In this document: piece by piece, positions 8,782 through 16,520 of the stretch
Layout of the letters: each line of letters opens with the position of its first letter
Numbering within the stretch: position 1 is the stretch's first letter
NCBI GenBank assembly: GCA_002440665.1
Contig: DJUX01000003.1
Coordinates: 63,675-98,825 of the forward strand
Length of the DNA stretch: 35,151 nt
Direction: 5' to 3'
Origin: Dechloromonas sp. UBA6271
GTDB lineage: Bacteria; Pseudomonadota; Gammaproteobacteria; Burkholderiales; Rhodocyclaceae
The notes under the pieces: generated by a model
Seen by the model: the letters and a program-made list of their open reading frames with translations, nothing else
The model's database searches: none
Told to the model about the DNA's origin: nothing
Made by a program: the position numbers and the translations under genes

Positions 8782-8841
8782 GGTTCGTTGTGTCTTTCTT
8801 TGGAAGGTCTTGGCGAAACAATTCCATGACGCTTTTGCGAC

Positions 8842-8918
8842 AAAAATTTCCGCTTTTTTGCACCATCCTGGTGCCTAAAAATTAAAACTAACTGCATGAT
8901 AAAAAACGGAAATTTTTT
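8842..8918. repeat. Long AT-rich inverted repeat upstream of a promoter
   Basis: The left arm 8842-8859 and right arm 8901-8918 pair over about 17 bp with one bulged base (8853). The arms read A6-CGGAAAT5 on one strand. Between them lies a small hairpin GCACCA-TCC-TGGTGC (8860-8874). The right arm ends 2 bp before the TATAAT at 8921. The T-run precedes rather than follows the inner hairpin, so it is not a normal terminator for fpr. It may be an operator, a cruciform or an architectural-protein site. Confidence 0.7.
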
Positions 8919-8920
8919 CA

Positions 8921-8926
8921 TATAAT
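8921..8926 (+). promoter_or_regulatory. Consensus -10 box for the helix-hairpin-helix gene
   Basis: TATAAT stands in very AT-rich sequence, 35 bp upstream of the preferred ATG at 8961. No good -35 hexamer is seen at 17 bp; that position falls within the inverted repeat arm. The likely transcription start near 8932 rules out the in-frame ATG at 8925, which overlaps the box. Confidence 0.6.
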
Positions 8927-8960
8927 GCGCGCCCCCTTTCAAGCAAAACAGGTTGCGTTC

Positions 8961-10184
8961 ATGACCAATAACTTCTTCCCCAGCAACATTGCCCGTCTCG
9001 GCGAAAACCACGGTTACCGTTTCGAAGGTGATTTCGTCCATCTCAATGCCGAAGTGAGTTTCGCTGATGCCGAACTGGCGGCCGGCCGCTCCTGGGCGCT
9101 GCAGCTGTGGGCCAGCGACCGCGGCTTTTCCGGCGCCGAACTGAGCGGCGTCAAGGTCGCCGAAATCCCGATCCAGCCGGTGGCGGGCAGCTTGCTGGTA
9201 ACGGGCTTGTGCAATGCCATGCCGCCGGCCGGCACGGCCGATCATGTCGTCGGGCTGGCGCTGGTGGCCAGCGCGGCCGACGGCCAACCGCAGGTCGGCG
9301 ATCTGGCCGTTTATCCCGCCGGCGAAGTTTTCCTCCAGCCGCGCCTGGCCGGCAAGGTGGCCTGCACGGTGAACGACGGCATGGCCGATCTGGCGATCGA
9401 CGCCATCGCCAACCCGCGTGCGGCCGATAACGTCAGCGGCACGCTGGTGCTGGAAGTCTGGGCGCTCGATGCGCCGTATGCCGGCGGCAGCTGGACGGGT
9501 AGCCCGGTGGCCAGCCTGATTCTCGGTGTCCTCGGTGGTGACAGCGAGTGGACTGCCTGCCGATACAACGTCCCGGCTGCCCTGCCGGTAGATGGTGCGG
9601 CTTTGACCGTGATGCTGCGCGAATGGACGCCGGCCGGTTATGTGACGCGTGATTACCGCAACTTTGCCGCGGCAGTGGCCAAGGTTGAGGTTGTGGCCAA
9701 GGTTGAAGCGGCGGTCACCGAGGAAGCCGCGCCGAAGGCCGAAGCAGCAGTCAAGGCGGAGCCAGTCGTCAAGGTTGAAGCAGCAGTCAAGGTTGAAGCA
9801 GCAGTCAAGGCTGAAGCACCGGTAAAGACGGAGTCGGCGCCCAAGGCCAAGCCCGCCGACAAGCCCAAAGCCACCGTTGTTGTTGCGAAGTCTGTCGAGG
9901 CAGTCAAGGCGCCGGTCGAAGCCAAGCAGCCCGAAGTGAAGAAGGCGGAAGTCAAACCGGCCGCCCTACCGGCCAAGAAAGCCGCCACCGCCAAGGCAGC
10001 GGCCAAGCAGGTCTCGGTCAACCAAGGTAGCGAGGCGGAATTGCTTGCCGTCAAGGGCCTGCCGCCCAGCGTCGCCCGCGCCATCATCGCCGCCCGCCCG
10101 TTCGCCACGCTCGACGAGGTCTGCAAGGCCAAGGGCATGGGCCCCAAGATGCTGGCCAAGCTGCGCGATCTGCTCGCCCTGTAA
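8961..10184 (+). CDS. Helix-hairpin-helix protein with tandem N-terminal domains and Ala/Lys/Glu/Val-rich linker
   Basis: A 407-residue protein without signal peptide or membrane segment. Residues about 40-75 and 157-192 look like two copies of one beta-rich domain: WALQLWASDRGFSG and LVLEVWALDAPYAG align, each followed by a G-x-VA segment. Residues about 238-345 are a low-complexity linker built from degenerate KVEAAV/KAEAPV units. Residues about 349-407 form a ComEA-like double helix-hairpin-helix (GSEAELLAVKGLPPSVARAI, then FATLDEVCKAKGMGPKMLAKL), a fold that commonly binds DNA. ATG 8961 is preferred over 8925 because of the -10 box and an AGG site. No family is recognised for the N-terminal part, and the function is unknown. 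Confidence 0.75.
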   Translation: MTNNFFPSNIARLGENHGYRFEGDFVHLNAEVSFADAELAAGRSWALQLWASDRGFSGAELSGVKVAEIPIQPVAGSLLVTGLCNAMPPAGTADHVVGLALVASAADGQPQVGDLAVYPAGEVFLQPRLAGKVACTVNDGMADLAIDAIANPRAADNVSGTLVLEVWALDAPYAGGSWTGSPVASLILGVLGGDSEWTACRYNVPAALPVDGAALTVMLREWTPAGYVTRDYRNFAAAVAKVEVVAKVEAAVTEEAAPKAEAAVKAEPVVKVEAAVKVEAAVKAEAPVKTESAPKAKPADKPKATVVVAKSVEAVKAPVEAKQPEVKKAEVKPAALPAKKAATAKAAAKQVSVNQGSEAELLAVKGLPPSVARAIIAARPFATLDEVCKAKGMGPKMLAKLRDLLAL

Positions 10185-10204
10185 GGCGGATTTGTCGTGA
10201 GAGA

Positions 10205-10245
10205 AGAGGATTGTCGCGTTCGCGACAATCCTCTTTGTTTTTTAT
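10205..10245 (+). terminator. Terminator-like palindrome after the helix-hairpin-helix gene
   Basis: A perfect 14-bp inverted repeat, arms 10205-10218 and 10221-10234, is followed by TTGTTTTTTATT. It begins 20 bp after the upstream stop codon, so it can serve as an intrinsic terminator. The same palindrome contains a perfect NifA site. Confidence 0.8.
10212..10227. promoter_or_regulatory. NifA upstream activator sequence
   Basis: TGT-CGCG-T-TCGCG-ACA fits the canonical NifA site TGT-N4-T-N5-ACA exactly. Its centre is about 64 bp upstream of the -12 element at 10283, consistent with enhancer-type activation of a sigma-54 promoter. Confidence 0.8.
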
Positions 10246-10269
10246 TCATATAAAACAATGAATTGAAGG

Positions 10270-10285
10270 TGGCGCCTGTCTTGCT
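10270..10285 (+). promoter_or_regulatory. Sigma-54 (RpoN) -24/-12 promoter of the nif remnant
   Basis: TGGCGCCTGTCTTGCT matches the consensus TGGCACG-N4-TTGCA/T, with GG and GC elements at the required spacing. It lies 29 bp before the nifE ATG and downstream of the NifA site, so the promoter appears intact although its genes are broken. Confidence 0.85.
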
Positions 10286-10314
10286 AGTTGCTATCCAGAC
10301 CTCTGGAGAACAGC

Positions 10315-11028
10315 ATGAAAGCCAGCGAAATCCAGGCGCTGCTCGACGAGCCGGCCTGTACCCATGACACCAAGGAAAAATCCGGCTGCGCCAAGCCCAA
10401 GCCTGGCGCCACGGCCGGCGGCTGTTCCTTCGACGGCGCCCAGATCGCGCTGCTGCCGATCGCCGATGTCGCGCATATCGTCCATGGGCCGATCGCCTGT
10501 GCCGGCTCCTCATTGGATAACCGCGGGACGCGTTCGTCCGGGGTGACGCTTTACAAGATCGGCATGACCACCGACCTGTCGGAAACCGATGTCGTCATGG
10601 GGCGTGGCGAAAAGCGGCTGTTTCATGCCATCAAGCAGGCGATCGACAGCTATTCGCCGTCGGCGGTCTTCATTTACAACACCTGGGCGGCTCGGTCGGC
10701 CTGCCGACCTACGGCGTCAATCTGATCGGCGAATACAACATTGCCGGCGAGTTCTGGCATGTTGCGCCGCTGTTCGACTAACTCGGCCTGCGCATTCTCT
10801 GCACGCTCTCCGGCGAGTCGCGCTTCCATGAAGTGCAAACCATGCGCCCGGGCCAAGACCAACATGCTGGTCTGCGCCAAGGCGCTGCTCAACGTGGTGC
10901 GCAAGATGCAGGACACCTACGGTCAACCGTTCTTCGAGGGCAGTTTCTACGGTGTCCAGGGCATGTCCAACGCGCTGCACGATTTCGCCCGGATGATCGG
11001 CGATCCCGACCTGATGGCGCGTATCCGA
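10315..11028 (+). pseudogene. nifE: nifE remnant (nitrogenase cofactor scaffold subunit)
   Basis: NifE with NifN forms the scaffold on which the FeMo-cofactor is completed. Codons 1-123 (from ATG 10315, site TGGAGAACAGC) are excellent NifE, including EPACTHDTKEKSGCAKPKPG, GGCSFDGAQIALLP and GPIACAGSS. After IYNT (10683) about 70-80 codons are missing, including the conserved NTCVxALIGDD cysteine motif. Homology resumes in another frame at YGVNLIGEYNIAGEFWH, hits TAA at 10779-10781 where Glu is expected (LFD-stop-LGLRIL), then shifts frame by one base near 10845 before RAKTNMLVCAKALLNV. NifE homology ends at about 11028, fused to nifU. No functional scaffold protein can be made. Confidence 0.9.
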
Positions 11029-11145
11029 ACGTCCGGCTGCATGATGGAAGCGGCCACCCTCGGCGGCATCCAGCAGAAGATGATCGAAACGCTGGGCGAA
11101 CTGGTGCAGGTGCTGCCTTCCTCGCACATGCCGGTAGGGGCCTGA
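11029..11145 (+). pseudogene. nifU: nifU C-terminal fragment fused to nifE
   Basis: In frame with the last nifE segment, the sequence GCMMEAATLGGIQQKMIE then TLGELVQVLPSS is the end of the C-terminal Nfu-like domain of NifU, the nitrogenase-specific iron-sulfur cluster scaffold. Only about 35 of the usual ~300 residues remain. The two N-terminal domains and the first Cys of the CxxC pair are gone. Its position directly before nifS matches the usual nifU-nifS order, so a deletion has removed everything from the nifE 3' part to the nifU 3' end. Confidence 0.88.
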
Positions 11146-11165
11146 TCGACTGCCCGAATCGCGGC

Positions 11166-11180
11166 CTGTTGCGGTCGACC
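11166..11180 (+). repeat. CTGTTGCGGTCGACC repeat, copy 1
   Basis: First of three exact 15-bp copies in the window (others at 21851-21865 and, inverted, 23753-23767). Each is followed after 3 nt by a run of at least five A. This copy lies between the nifU fragment and nifS. Confidence 0.75.
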
Positions 11181-11243
11181 CGCAAAAAGCCGCCAAATTC
11201 GAAATCGTCCACAACCTAACAGAGACCCCAAAAGGACAGCGCC

Positions 11244-12452
11244 ATGGAACCGATTTATCTGGACAACAACGCCACCACGCGCTGCGATCCCGCCGTGGTT
11301 CAGGCCATGCTCCCTTTCTTCACGAAGCATTTCGGCAACGCTTCCTCTATCCACGCCTTCGGCAGCGAAGTCGGCAAGGCGCTGAAGAAGGCGCGCGGCC
11401 AGGTACAGGCGCTGCTCGGTGCCGAGCATGACTCGGAAATCATCTTTACCTCCTGCGGCACCGCGTCCGACTCGACGGCCATTCTCTCGGCCCCCAAGGC
11501 CCAGCCGGACCGCAGCACGGTAATCACCACCAACGTCGAGCATCCGGCCATCCTGACGCTGTGCGAATGGCTGGAGAAGGAGGGCTAGATCGTCCACAAG
11601 CTCAAGGTGGACAAGAAGGGCCGGATCGACATGGATGAGTACAAGTCCCTGTTGAACGACCGCGTCGCCGTGGTTTCGGCAATGTGGGCCAACAACGAAA
11701 CGGGCAGCATCTTCCCGGTCGTCGAGATGGCTGAGCTGGCCTCGGCCAAGGGCATCATATTCCACACCGACGCGGTGCAGGCCGTCGGCAAGATTCCCAT
11801 TGACCTCAAGAACACCAAGATCGACATGCTGTCGCTGTCCGGCCACAAGCTGCATGCGCCGAAGGGCATCGGCTTGCTCTACCTGCGCCGCGGCTGCCGC
11901 TTCCGGCCGCTGCTGCGCGGCGGTCACCAGGAACGTGGCCGCCGGGCCGGCACCGAGAATTCGGCATCCATCGTCGGCCTTGGCATGGCCTGCGAACTGG
12001 CCCTGAATAAAATGGAAATCGAGAACACCGAAGTGAAGCGCCTGCGCGACAAGCAGGAAGCCGGCATCCTGAGCCAGATCACCCACTGCTTCCCGACCGG
12101 CGACGTAACCAACCGCCTGCCCAACACCAGCAACATCGCCTTCGAATACATCGAGGGCGAGGCCATCCTGCTGCTGCTGAACAAGCTCGGCATCGCTGCC
12201 AGCTCCGGCTTGGCCTGCACCTCGGGCTCGCTCGAACCGTCGCACGTCATGCGCGCCATGGGCATTCCCTACACCGCCGCCCACGGCACGATCCGCTTCT
12301 CGCTGTCGGTCTGCAACACCGAAGCCGAAGTCGATCGCGTCATCGCCGCCGTGCCGCCGATCGTCGCCCAGCTGCGCAAGCTCTCGCCGTACTGGAGCGA
12401 CAAGGGCCCCGCCGCCAATCCCGAAGCGGCCTTCGCCCCGATCTACGCCTGA
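11244..12452 (+). pseudogene. nifS: nifS cysteine desulfurase interrupted by one TAG codon
   Basis: NifS is a pyridoxal-phosphate cysteine desulfurase supplying sulfur for nitrogenase clusters. The 402-codon frame is full length from YLDNNATTRCDPAV to the C-terminus. The PLP lysine is codon 202 (SLSGHKLHAPKG) and the catalytic cysteine codon 325 (SSGLACTSGS), the same numbers as in Azotobacter NifS. Codon 115 (11586-11588) is TAG in EKEG-stop-IVHKL, where Tyr (TAC) would fit. Upstream GGACAG is a modest ribosome site. Everything else is intact, so this is either a young pseudogene, a sequencing error or, less likely, readthrough. A terminator follows, and no nifV is present. Confidence 0.88.
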
Positions 12453-12490
12453 CGCGAACCTTCTCTCTCTCTCTGCAGTAACCTCGGTTG

Positions 12491-12520
12491 GCCCCGGAAG
12501 AGATTCCGGGGCACTTTTTT
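12491..12520 (+). terminator. Rho-independent terminator after nifS
   Basis: A perfect 9-bp GC-rich stem (GCCCCGGAA/TTCCGGGGC) with GAGA loop is followed by AC and six T. Confidence 0.92.
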
Positions 12521-12556
12521 GCGTCCGCTTTGTCCGCAACAAAGGAGGGACAAAAA

Positions 12557-13357
12557 ATGACCGTCGATTCGAAAGATGCCGCAGCGCGTATCCCCGTCTC
12601 CATCGAGTCCGCCATTGCCGCGATCAGGGTGGTGCCGGTGGGCGCACCCCTGCGCTGGCTGAGCCTGGGGCTGGACGACCTGCATGCGGCGCCGGCGCCG
12701 AGCCTGTTCTACGGCGCTGCCTTCGCCCTGATGGGCTGGGCCATCGTCTTCTTCTACGGCCACGCCTACTCGCTGACGGTGGCGCTGGTCGGCGGCTTCA
12801 TGCTGCTCGGCCCCGGCCTGGCGATGGGGCTTTACGCCCTCTCCAGCCAGCGCGAAGCCGGCGAAGTGCCGCGACTGCAGCCGACGCTGACGATCTGGCG
12901 GAGCAATCTCTCCAACCTCGGCATCTTCGCGCTGGTTACCGGCGTCGTCTTCCTGATCTGGGCCCGCGCCTCGATGGTGGCCTTCGCCGTCTTCTATTCC
13001 AGCGGCTTGCCGAGTGCTGCCGATTTCCTGCGTGAGCTGGCGGCCTTCGACAACGTCGAGTTCGTGCTCGTCTATCTGCTGATCGGCGGCTGCTTCGCCG
13101 CCTTCATCTTCGCCATCAGCGTCGTCGCCGTGCCGCTGATGCTCGACCGCAACGAGGACGCCATCAGCGCCATGCTGGTCAGCCTGGCGACGGTGGCGAA
13201 GAACCCCTTGCCGATGCTGGTCTGGGCGGCGCTGATCGTGATCCTGGCCGGCATCGGTTTCGTCACCGCCTTCGTCGGCCTGGTCGTGACCATGCCGATC
13301 CTCGGTCATGCGACCTGGCATGCATATCGTGCGATCATTCCGCCCGGTGATCGCTGA
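12557..13357 (+). CDS. DUF2189-family inner-membrane protein
   Basis: A 266-residue membrane protein with about six hydrophobic segments (residues about 50-95, 120-145, 165-195, 215-255). It matches the DUF2189 family by layout and motifs such as APAPSLFYGAAFALMGWAI and LLGPGLAMGLY. The family's function is not known. A very strong AAAGGAGGG ribosome site precedes ATG 12557. It follows the nifS terminator, and its stop is 23 bp before the ABC transporter genes, so co-transcription with them is possible but unproven. Confidence 0.82.
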   Translation: MTVDSKDAAARIPVSIESAIAAIRVVPVGAPLRWLSLGLDDLHAAPAPSLFYGAAFALMGWAIVFFYGHAYSLTVALVGGFMLLGPGLAMGLYALSSQREAGEVPRLQPTLTIWRSNLSNLGIFALVTGVVFLIWARASMVAFAVFYSSGLPSAADFLRELAAFDNVEFVLVYLLIGGCFAAFIFAISVVAVPLMLDRNEDAISAMLVSLATVAKNPLPMLVWAALIVILAGIGFVTAFVGLVVTMPILGHATWHAYRAIIPPGDR

Positions 13358-13380
13358 CAGGAGCCGGTGTCGGCCCGTTT

Positions 13381-14034
13381 ATGCTCGAAATAGAAGGTCT
13401 GTCCCGCCGCTTCAACGGCCGCGCCGTTTTGCAGGATGTCTCGCTGCGTCTGCAGGCCGGCGAATACGTCGCCATCGTCGGCGAGTCCGGGGTCGGCAAA
13501 TCGACGCTGCTCAACCTGATCGCCGGGCTGGACCGGCCCGATGGCGGCCGGCTGGCGCTGGATGGCGTCGATTACGCGCAGCTCGACGAAGATGCGCTGA
13601 CCCGCCTGCGGCGCGACAAGCTGGGCTTCGTCTTTCAGGCTTTTCATGTTCTGCCGCATCTCAGCGTGCGCCAGAATGTCGCGCTGCCGCTCTGGCTGCA
13701 GGGCATGCACGGCAATGCCGCCGACGCGCCGGCGCAGCAACTGCTCGATGCGGTTGGCCTGGGCGAGCGGGCGGCAAGCTGGCCGCGCGAGCTTTCCGGT
13801 GGCGAGATGCAGCGCGTGGCGATTGCCCGCGCGCTGGTGCACAACCCCCGTCTGGTGCTGGCCGACGAACCGACGGGCAATCTCGATCCGGCCAACGGCG
13901 CCAAAGTGCTGGCACTGCTGGCCGAGCGGATTCGCCAGGCCGGCGCCATAGGCATTCTGGTGACGCATTCGCCGGCGGCCGCGGCGACGGCGGATCGTGT
14001 TCTGCGTTTGACGGCCGCCGGGTTGCAAGGATGA
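13381..14034 (+). CDS. ABC transporter ATPase, LolD/MacB type
   Basis: A 217-residue ATPase with Walker A GESGVGKST (34-42), Q-loop VFQAFHVLP (84-92), signature LSGGEMQR (138-145), Walker B LVLADEPTGNLD (158-169) and H-loop VTHSP. It belongs to the LolD/MacB subfamily, which drives lipoprotein extraction or mechanotransmission rather than uptake. It overlaps the permease start by 4 bp (ATGA). The gene trio ATPase, duplicated FtsX-type permease and lipocalin-like exported protein corresponds to AttEFGH-like operons. Confidence 0.9.
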   Translation: MLEIEGLSRRFNGRAVLQDVSLRLQAGEYVAIVGESGVGKSTLLNLIAGLDRPDGGRLALDGVDYAQLDEDALTRLRRDKLGFVFQAFHVLPHLSVRQNVALPLWLQGMHGNAADAPAQQLLDAVGLGERAASWPRELSGGEMQRVAIARALVHNPRLVLADEPTGNLDPANGAKVLALLAERIRQAGAIGILVTHSPAAAATADRVLRLTAAGLQG

Positions 14035-16520
14035 GACTGGCCCCGGTCTTTCTCGGTTCGCTGGCCCGCCGACGGATGGCGACGCTGTTTTCCTTTATCG
14101 CCATCGTTCTCGGCGTCGCCTTGGGCATGGCGGTTCAGGCGGTGCATGAAGCGGCCCTCAGCGAATTCGGCCGCGGCCTGCGCACGCTGGCCGGCGCAGC
14201 AGATTTGCAGGTGGTCGGGCCGCGCGGCGGCTTCGACGAAAACGTCTACGCCCTGCTGGCCAGCCGCCCGGAGGTTGCCGAAGCGAGTCCCGTTCTGGAA
14301 CTTGAGATCAAGCGGGCAGGGACGGAAGAAACGCTGCAACTGCTGGGGGTGGATATCTTCGCGCTGGCCCGCGTGACGCCGGCCTTGTTGCCGAAGCCCG
14401 CTGCAACGGCAGAGCGCTTTGCGACGCTGGCCGACGACAGCGTCTTTCTCAGCGGCGCGGCACAGACCGCCCTCGGACTAAAAGCCGGCGACACAATCGA
14501 CTTCCAGGCCGGCACACGGCGCATCACTTTAAAGATCGCCGGCGATATCCCCGGTGCCGCCGAAAACCGCCGCCTCGCCGTGATGGACATCGCCGTCGTG
14601 CAGTCCCGTTTCGACAGGATCGGCCGGCTCACCCGCATCGATCTCCGGCTGGCCGAGGGCGTGATGCCCGGCGCGGCGCGTTCGGCGCTGCAGGCTTTGC
14701 TGCCGGCCGGCGTGCTGATCGAGGTGCCGGAGGCGGCGGCCGATCAGGCGGCCAATCTGTCGCGCGCCTACCGCGTCAATCTCACCCTGCTGGCAGCCAT
14801 CGCCCTGCTGACCGGCGGCTTTCTCGTCTTTTCCGCGCAGGCGCTTTCCGTCGTGCGGCGCCGCACCGAGTTCGCCTTCCTGCGTGCCCTCGGGCTGGCG
14901 CGCCGCAGCCTGTTTGGCTGGCTGCTGGCGGAGGGGGCGATGGTCGGGCTGGCCGGTGGCGTGGTCGGGGTCGTTCTCGGCCATGGCCTGGCCTGGGGGG
15001 CGCTCGCCGTGCTCGGCGGCGATCTGGGCGCCGGCTATTTTTCCGGGCTGACGCCGGTTCTGAAATTCCAGCCGCAAGTGACGGCGGTCTATGTCGCCCT
15101 CGGCTTGCTGGCCGGGATCGCCGGCGCCTGGCTGCCGGCCCGCGAGGCGGCGACCATAGCGCCGGCCCAGGCCCTGAAGGCCGGCGACGAAGGCGCGCTG
15201 CCCGGCGGCCGCGGGCATCCGTGGCTGGGCCTCGGCCTGCTTGCAGCGAGCCTGGCGGCGTGCGCCATTCCGCCGCTGGACGAGCTGCCGGTCGGTGGTT
15301 ACCTGGCGGTGGCCTTTCTGCTGGCCGGCAGTGTCATGTTGTTGCCGGCGCTTGCCGCCGCCATCGCCCGCCTGTTGCCCGACCGCGGCCCGGTGTCGGC
15401 CCGGCTGGCGGCAGCGCGTCTCGGTGCGGCGCCGGGGCATGCCGTGGTGGCCGCGGCGGGGGTGTTGACCAGCGTCGCGCTGGCGGCGGCGATGGCGATC
15501 ATGGTCGCTTCCTTTCGCGACTCGGTCGACCAATGGCTGCACCAGCTTTTGCCCGCCGATCTCTATCTGCGCGCCGGCCAGGCAAGGACCAGCGGCTATC
15601 TCGACGAAGCCCTGCAAACCAGAATTGCGGCTGTAAACGGGGTCGACCGCAGCAGCTTCACGCGCCACGACAATCTGCGGCTGGCCGGCGGAAAAGCGCC
15701 GGTCGCCCTGATCGCCCGCCCGCTAGCCGCCGACGGCAGCAATCTGCCGCTGGTCGGCAGGGCGCAGCCAGGGGCCGGGCCGGCGATCTGGATATCCGAA
15801 GCGATGCTGGACCTATACGGCTGGCGAGTCGGCCAGACGGTGGCGCTGCCGCTCGCCGGGAAGCTGGTCGATCTGCATGTCGCGGGTGTCTGGCGCGACT
15901 ATGCGCGGCAGACCGGCGCCATCATGATCGACCTGGCCGACTACCGCCGCCTGACCGGCGACCGTCTGGTCAATGATGCAGCGATCGATCTGGCAGCGGA
16001 TGCCGACGCCGGCCGGGTGGCTGCGGCGCTGACCGCCCTGGCCGGCCCCGGCGTGCTGGAGGTCGCCCGGCCGGGAGAGATCAGGGCGCTCAGCCTGCGT
16101 ATTTTCGACCGGACATTCGCCGTCACCTACCTGCTCGAAGCGGTCGCCATCGTCATCGGCCTGGCTGGTGTCGCGGCCAGTTTCGCCGCGCTGGCGGCGG
16201 CCCGGCGGCGCGAGTTCGGCATGCTCCGCCACCTCGGGCTGACCCGTCGCCAGATCGGCTGGATGCTGGCGCACGAGGGGGCGCTGGCCGCCGGCGTTGG
16301 TGTTGCCGCCGGTCTGCTCGCCGGTGGCGCGATCGGTCTGGTGCTGATCGAAGTGGTCAATCGCCAGAGTTTCCACTGGAGCATGGATCTGCATGTGCCG
16401 TGGGCCTCGCTGGCGCTGTTCGCCGCCGGCCTGGTCGCCCTGGCGGCGCTGGCGGCGGTGCTCGCCGGGCGCCAGGCGATGCGCCAGGATGCGGTGCTGG
16501 CCGTGCGCGAGGACTGGTGA
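14031..16520 (+). CDS. FtsX-like ABC transporter permease (AttF/AttG-like fusion)
   Basis: An 829-residue permease of the MacB/FtsX superfamily. A first transmembrane helix lies at residues about 18-38, then a periplasmic domain to about 245. A block of helices about 250-380 (with RRRTEFAFLRALGLARRSLFGW split as residues 280-301) marks the first FtsX domain. Further helices lie at about 400-500, followed by a second periplasmic domain and a second FtsX domain at about 700-820 (ARRREFGMLRHLGLTRRQIGW). This duplicated architecture suggests two ancestral permeases in one chain. It is coupled to the ATPase upstream and overlaps the next gene by one base. The substrate is unknown. Confidence 0.87.
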   Translation: MRLAPVFLGSLARRRMATLFSFIAIVLGVALGMAVQAVHEAALSEFGRGLRTLAGAADLQVVGPRGGFDENVYALLASRPEVAEASPVLELEIKRAGTEETLQLLGVDIFALARVTPALLPKPAATAERFATLADDSVFLSGAAQTALGLKAGDTIDFQAGTRRITLKIAGDIPGAAENRRLAVMDIAVVQSRFDRIGRLTRIDLRLAEGVMPGAARSALQALLPAGVLIEVPEAAADQAANLSRAYRVNLTLLAAIALLTGGFLVFSAQALSVVRRRTEFAFLRALGLARRSLFGWLLAEGAMVGLAGGVVGVVLGHGLAWGALAVLGGDLGAGYFSGLTPVLKFQPQVTAVYVALGLLAGIAGAWLPAREAATIAPAQALKAGDEGALPGGRGHPWLGLGLLAASLAACAIPPLDELPVGGYLAVAFLLAGSVMLLPALAAAIARLLPDRGPVSARLAAARLGAAPGHAVVAAAGVLTSVALAAAMAIMVASFRDSVDQWLHQLLPADLYLRAGQARTSGYLDEALQTRIAAVNGVDRSSFTRHDNLRLAGGKAPVALIARPLAADGSNLPLVGRAQPGAGPAIWISEAMLDLYGWRVGQTVALPLAGKLVDLHVAGVWRDYARQTGAIMIDLADYRRLTGDRLVNDAAIDLAADADAGRVAAALTALAGPGVLEVARPGEIRALSLRIFDRTFAVTYLLEAVAIVIGLAGVAASFAALAAARRREFGMLRHLGLTRRQIGWMLAHEGALAAGVGVAAGLLAGGAIGLVLIEVVNRQSFHWSMDLHVPWASLALFAAGLVALAALAAVLAGRQAMRQDAVLAVREDW

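Noticed and set aside
8860..8874. Hairpin GCACCA-TCC-TGGTGC as an fpr terminator
   Set aside because: The T-run lies before, not after, the stem on the plus strand, and on the minus strand an A-run follows; it is better seen as part of a larger inverted repeat.
8925..8960. ATG 8925 as start of the helix-hairpin-helix gene
   Set aside because: It overlaps the TATAAT box at 8921-8926, so the codon would not be in the mRNA.
11586..11588. Programmed TAG readthrough or pyrrolysine in nifS
   Set aside because: No supporting structure or pyl genes are in the window, the neighbouring nif genes are plainly broken, and ordinary nonsense mutation or sequencing error is simpler.
13308..14030. Extended upstream start for the FtsX-type permease
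   Set aside because: This stretch is the shifted frame of the ATPase gene; ATG 14031 overlaps the ATPase stop as ATGA and starts at a membrane helix.
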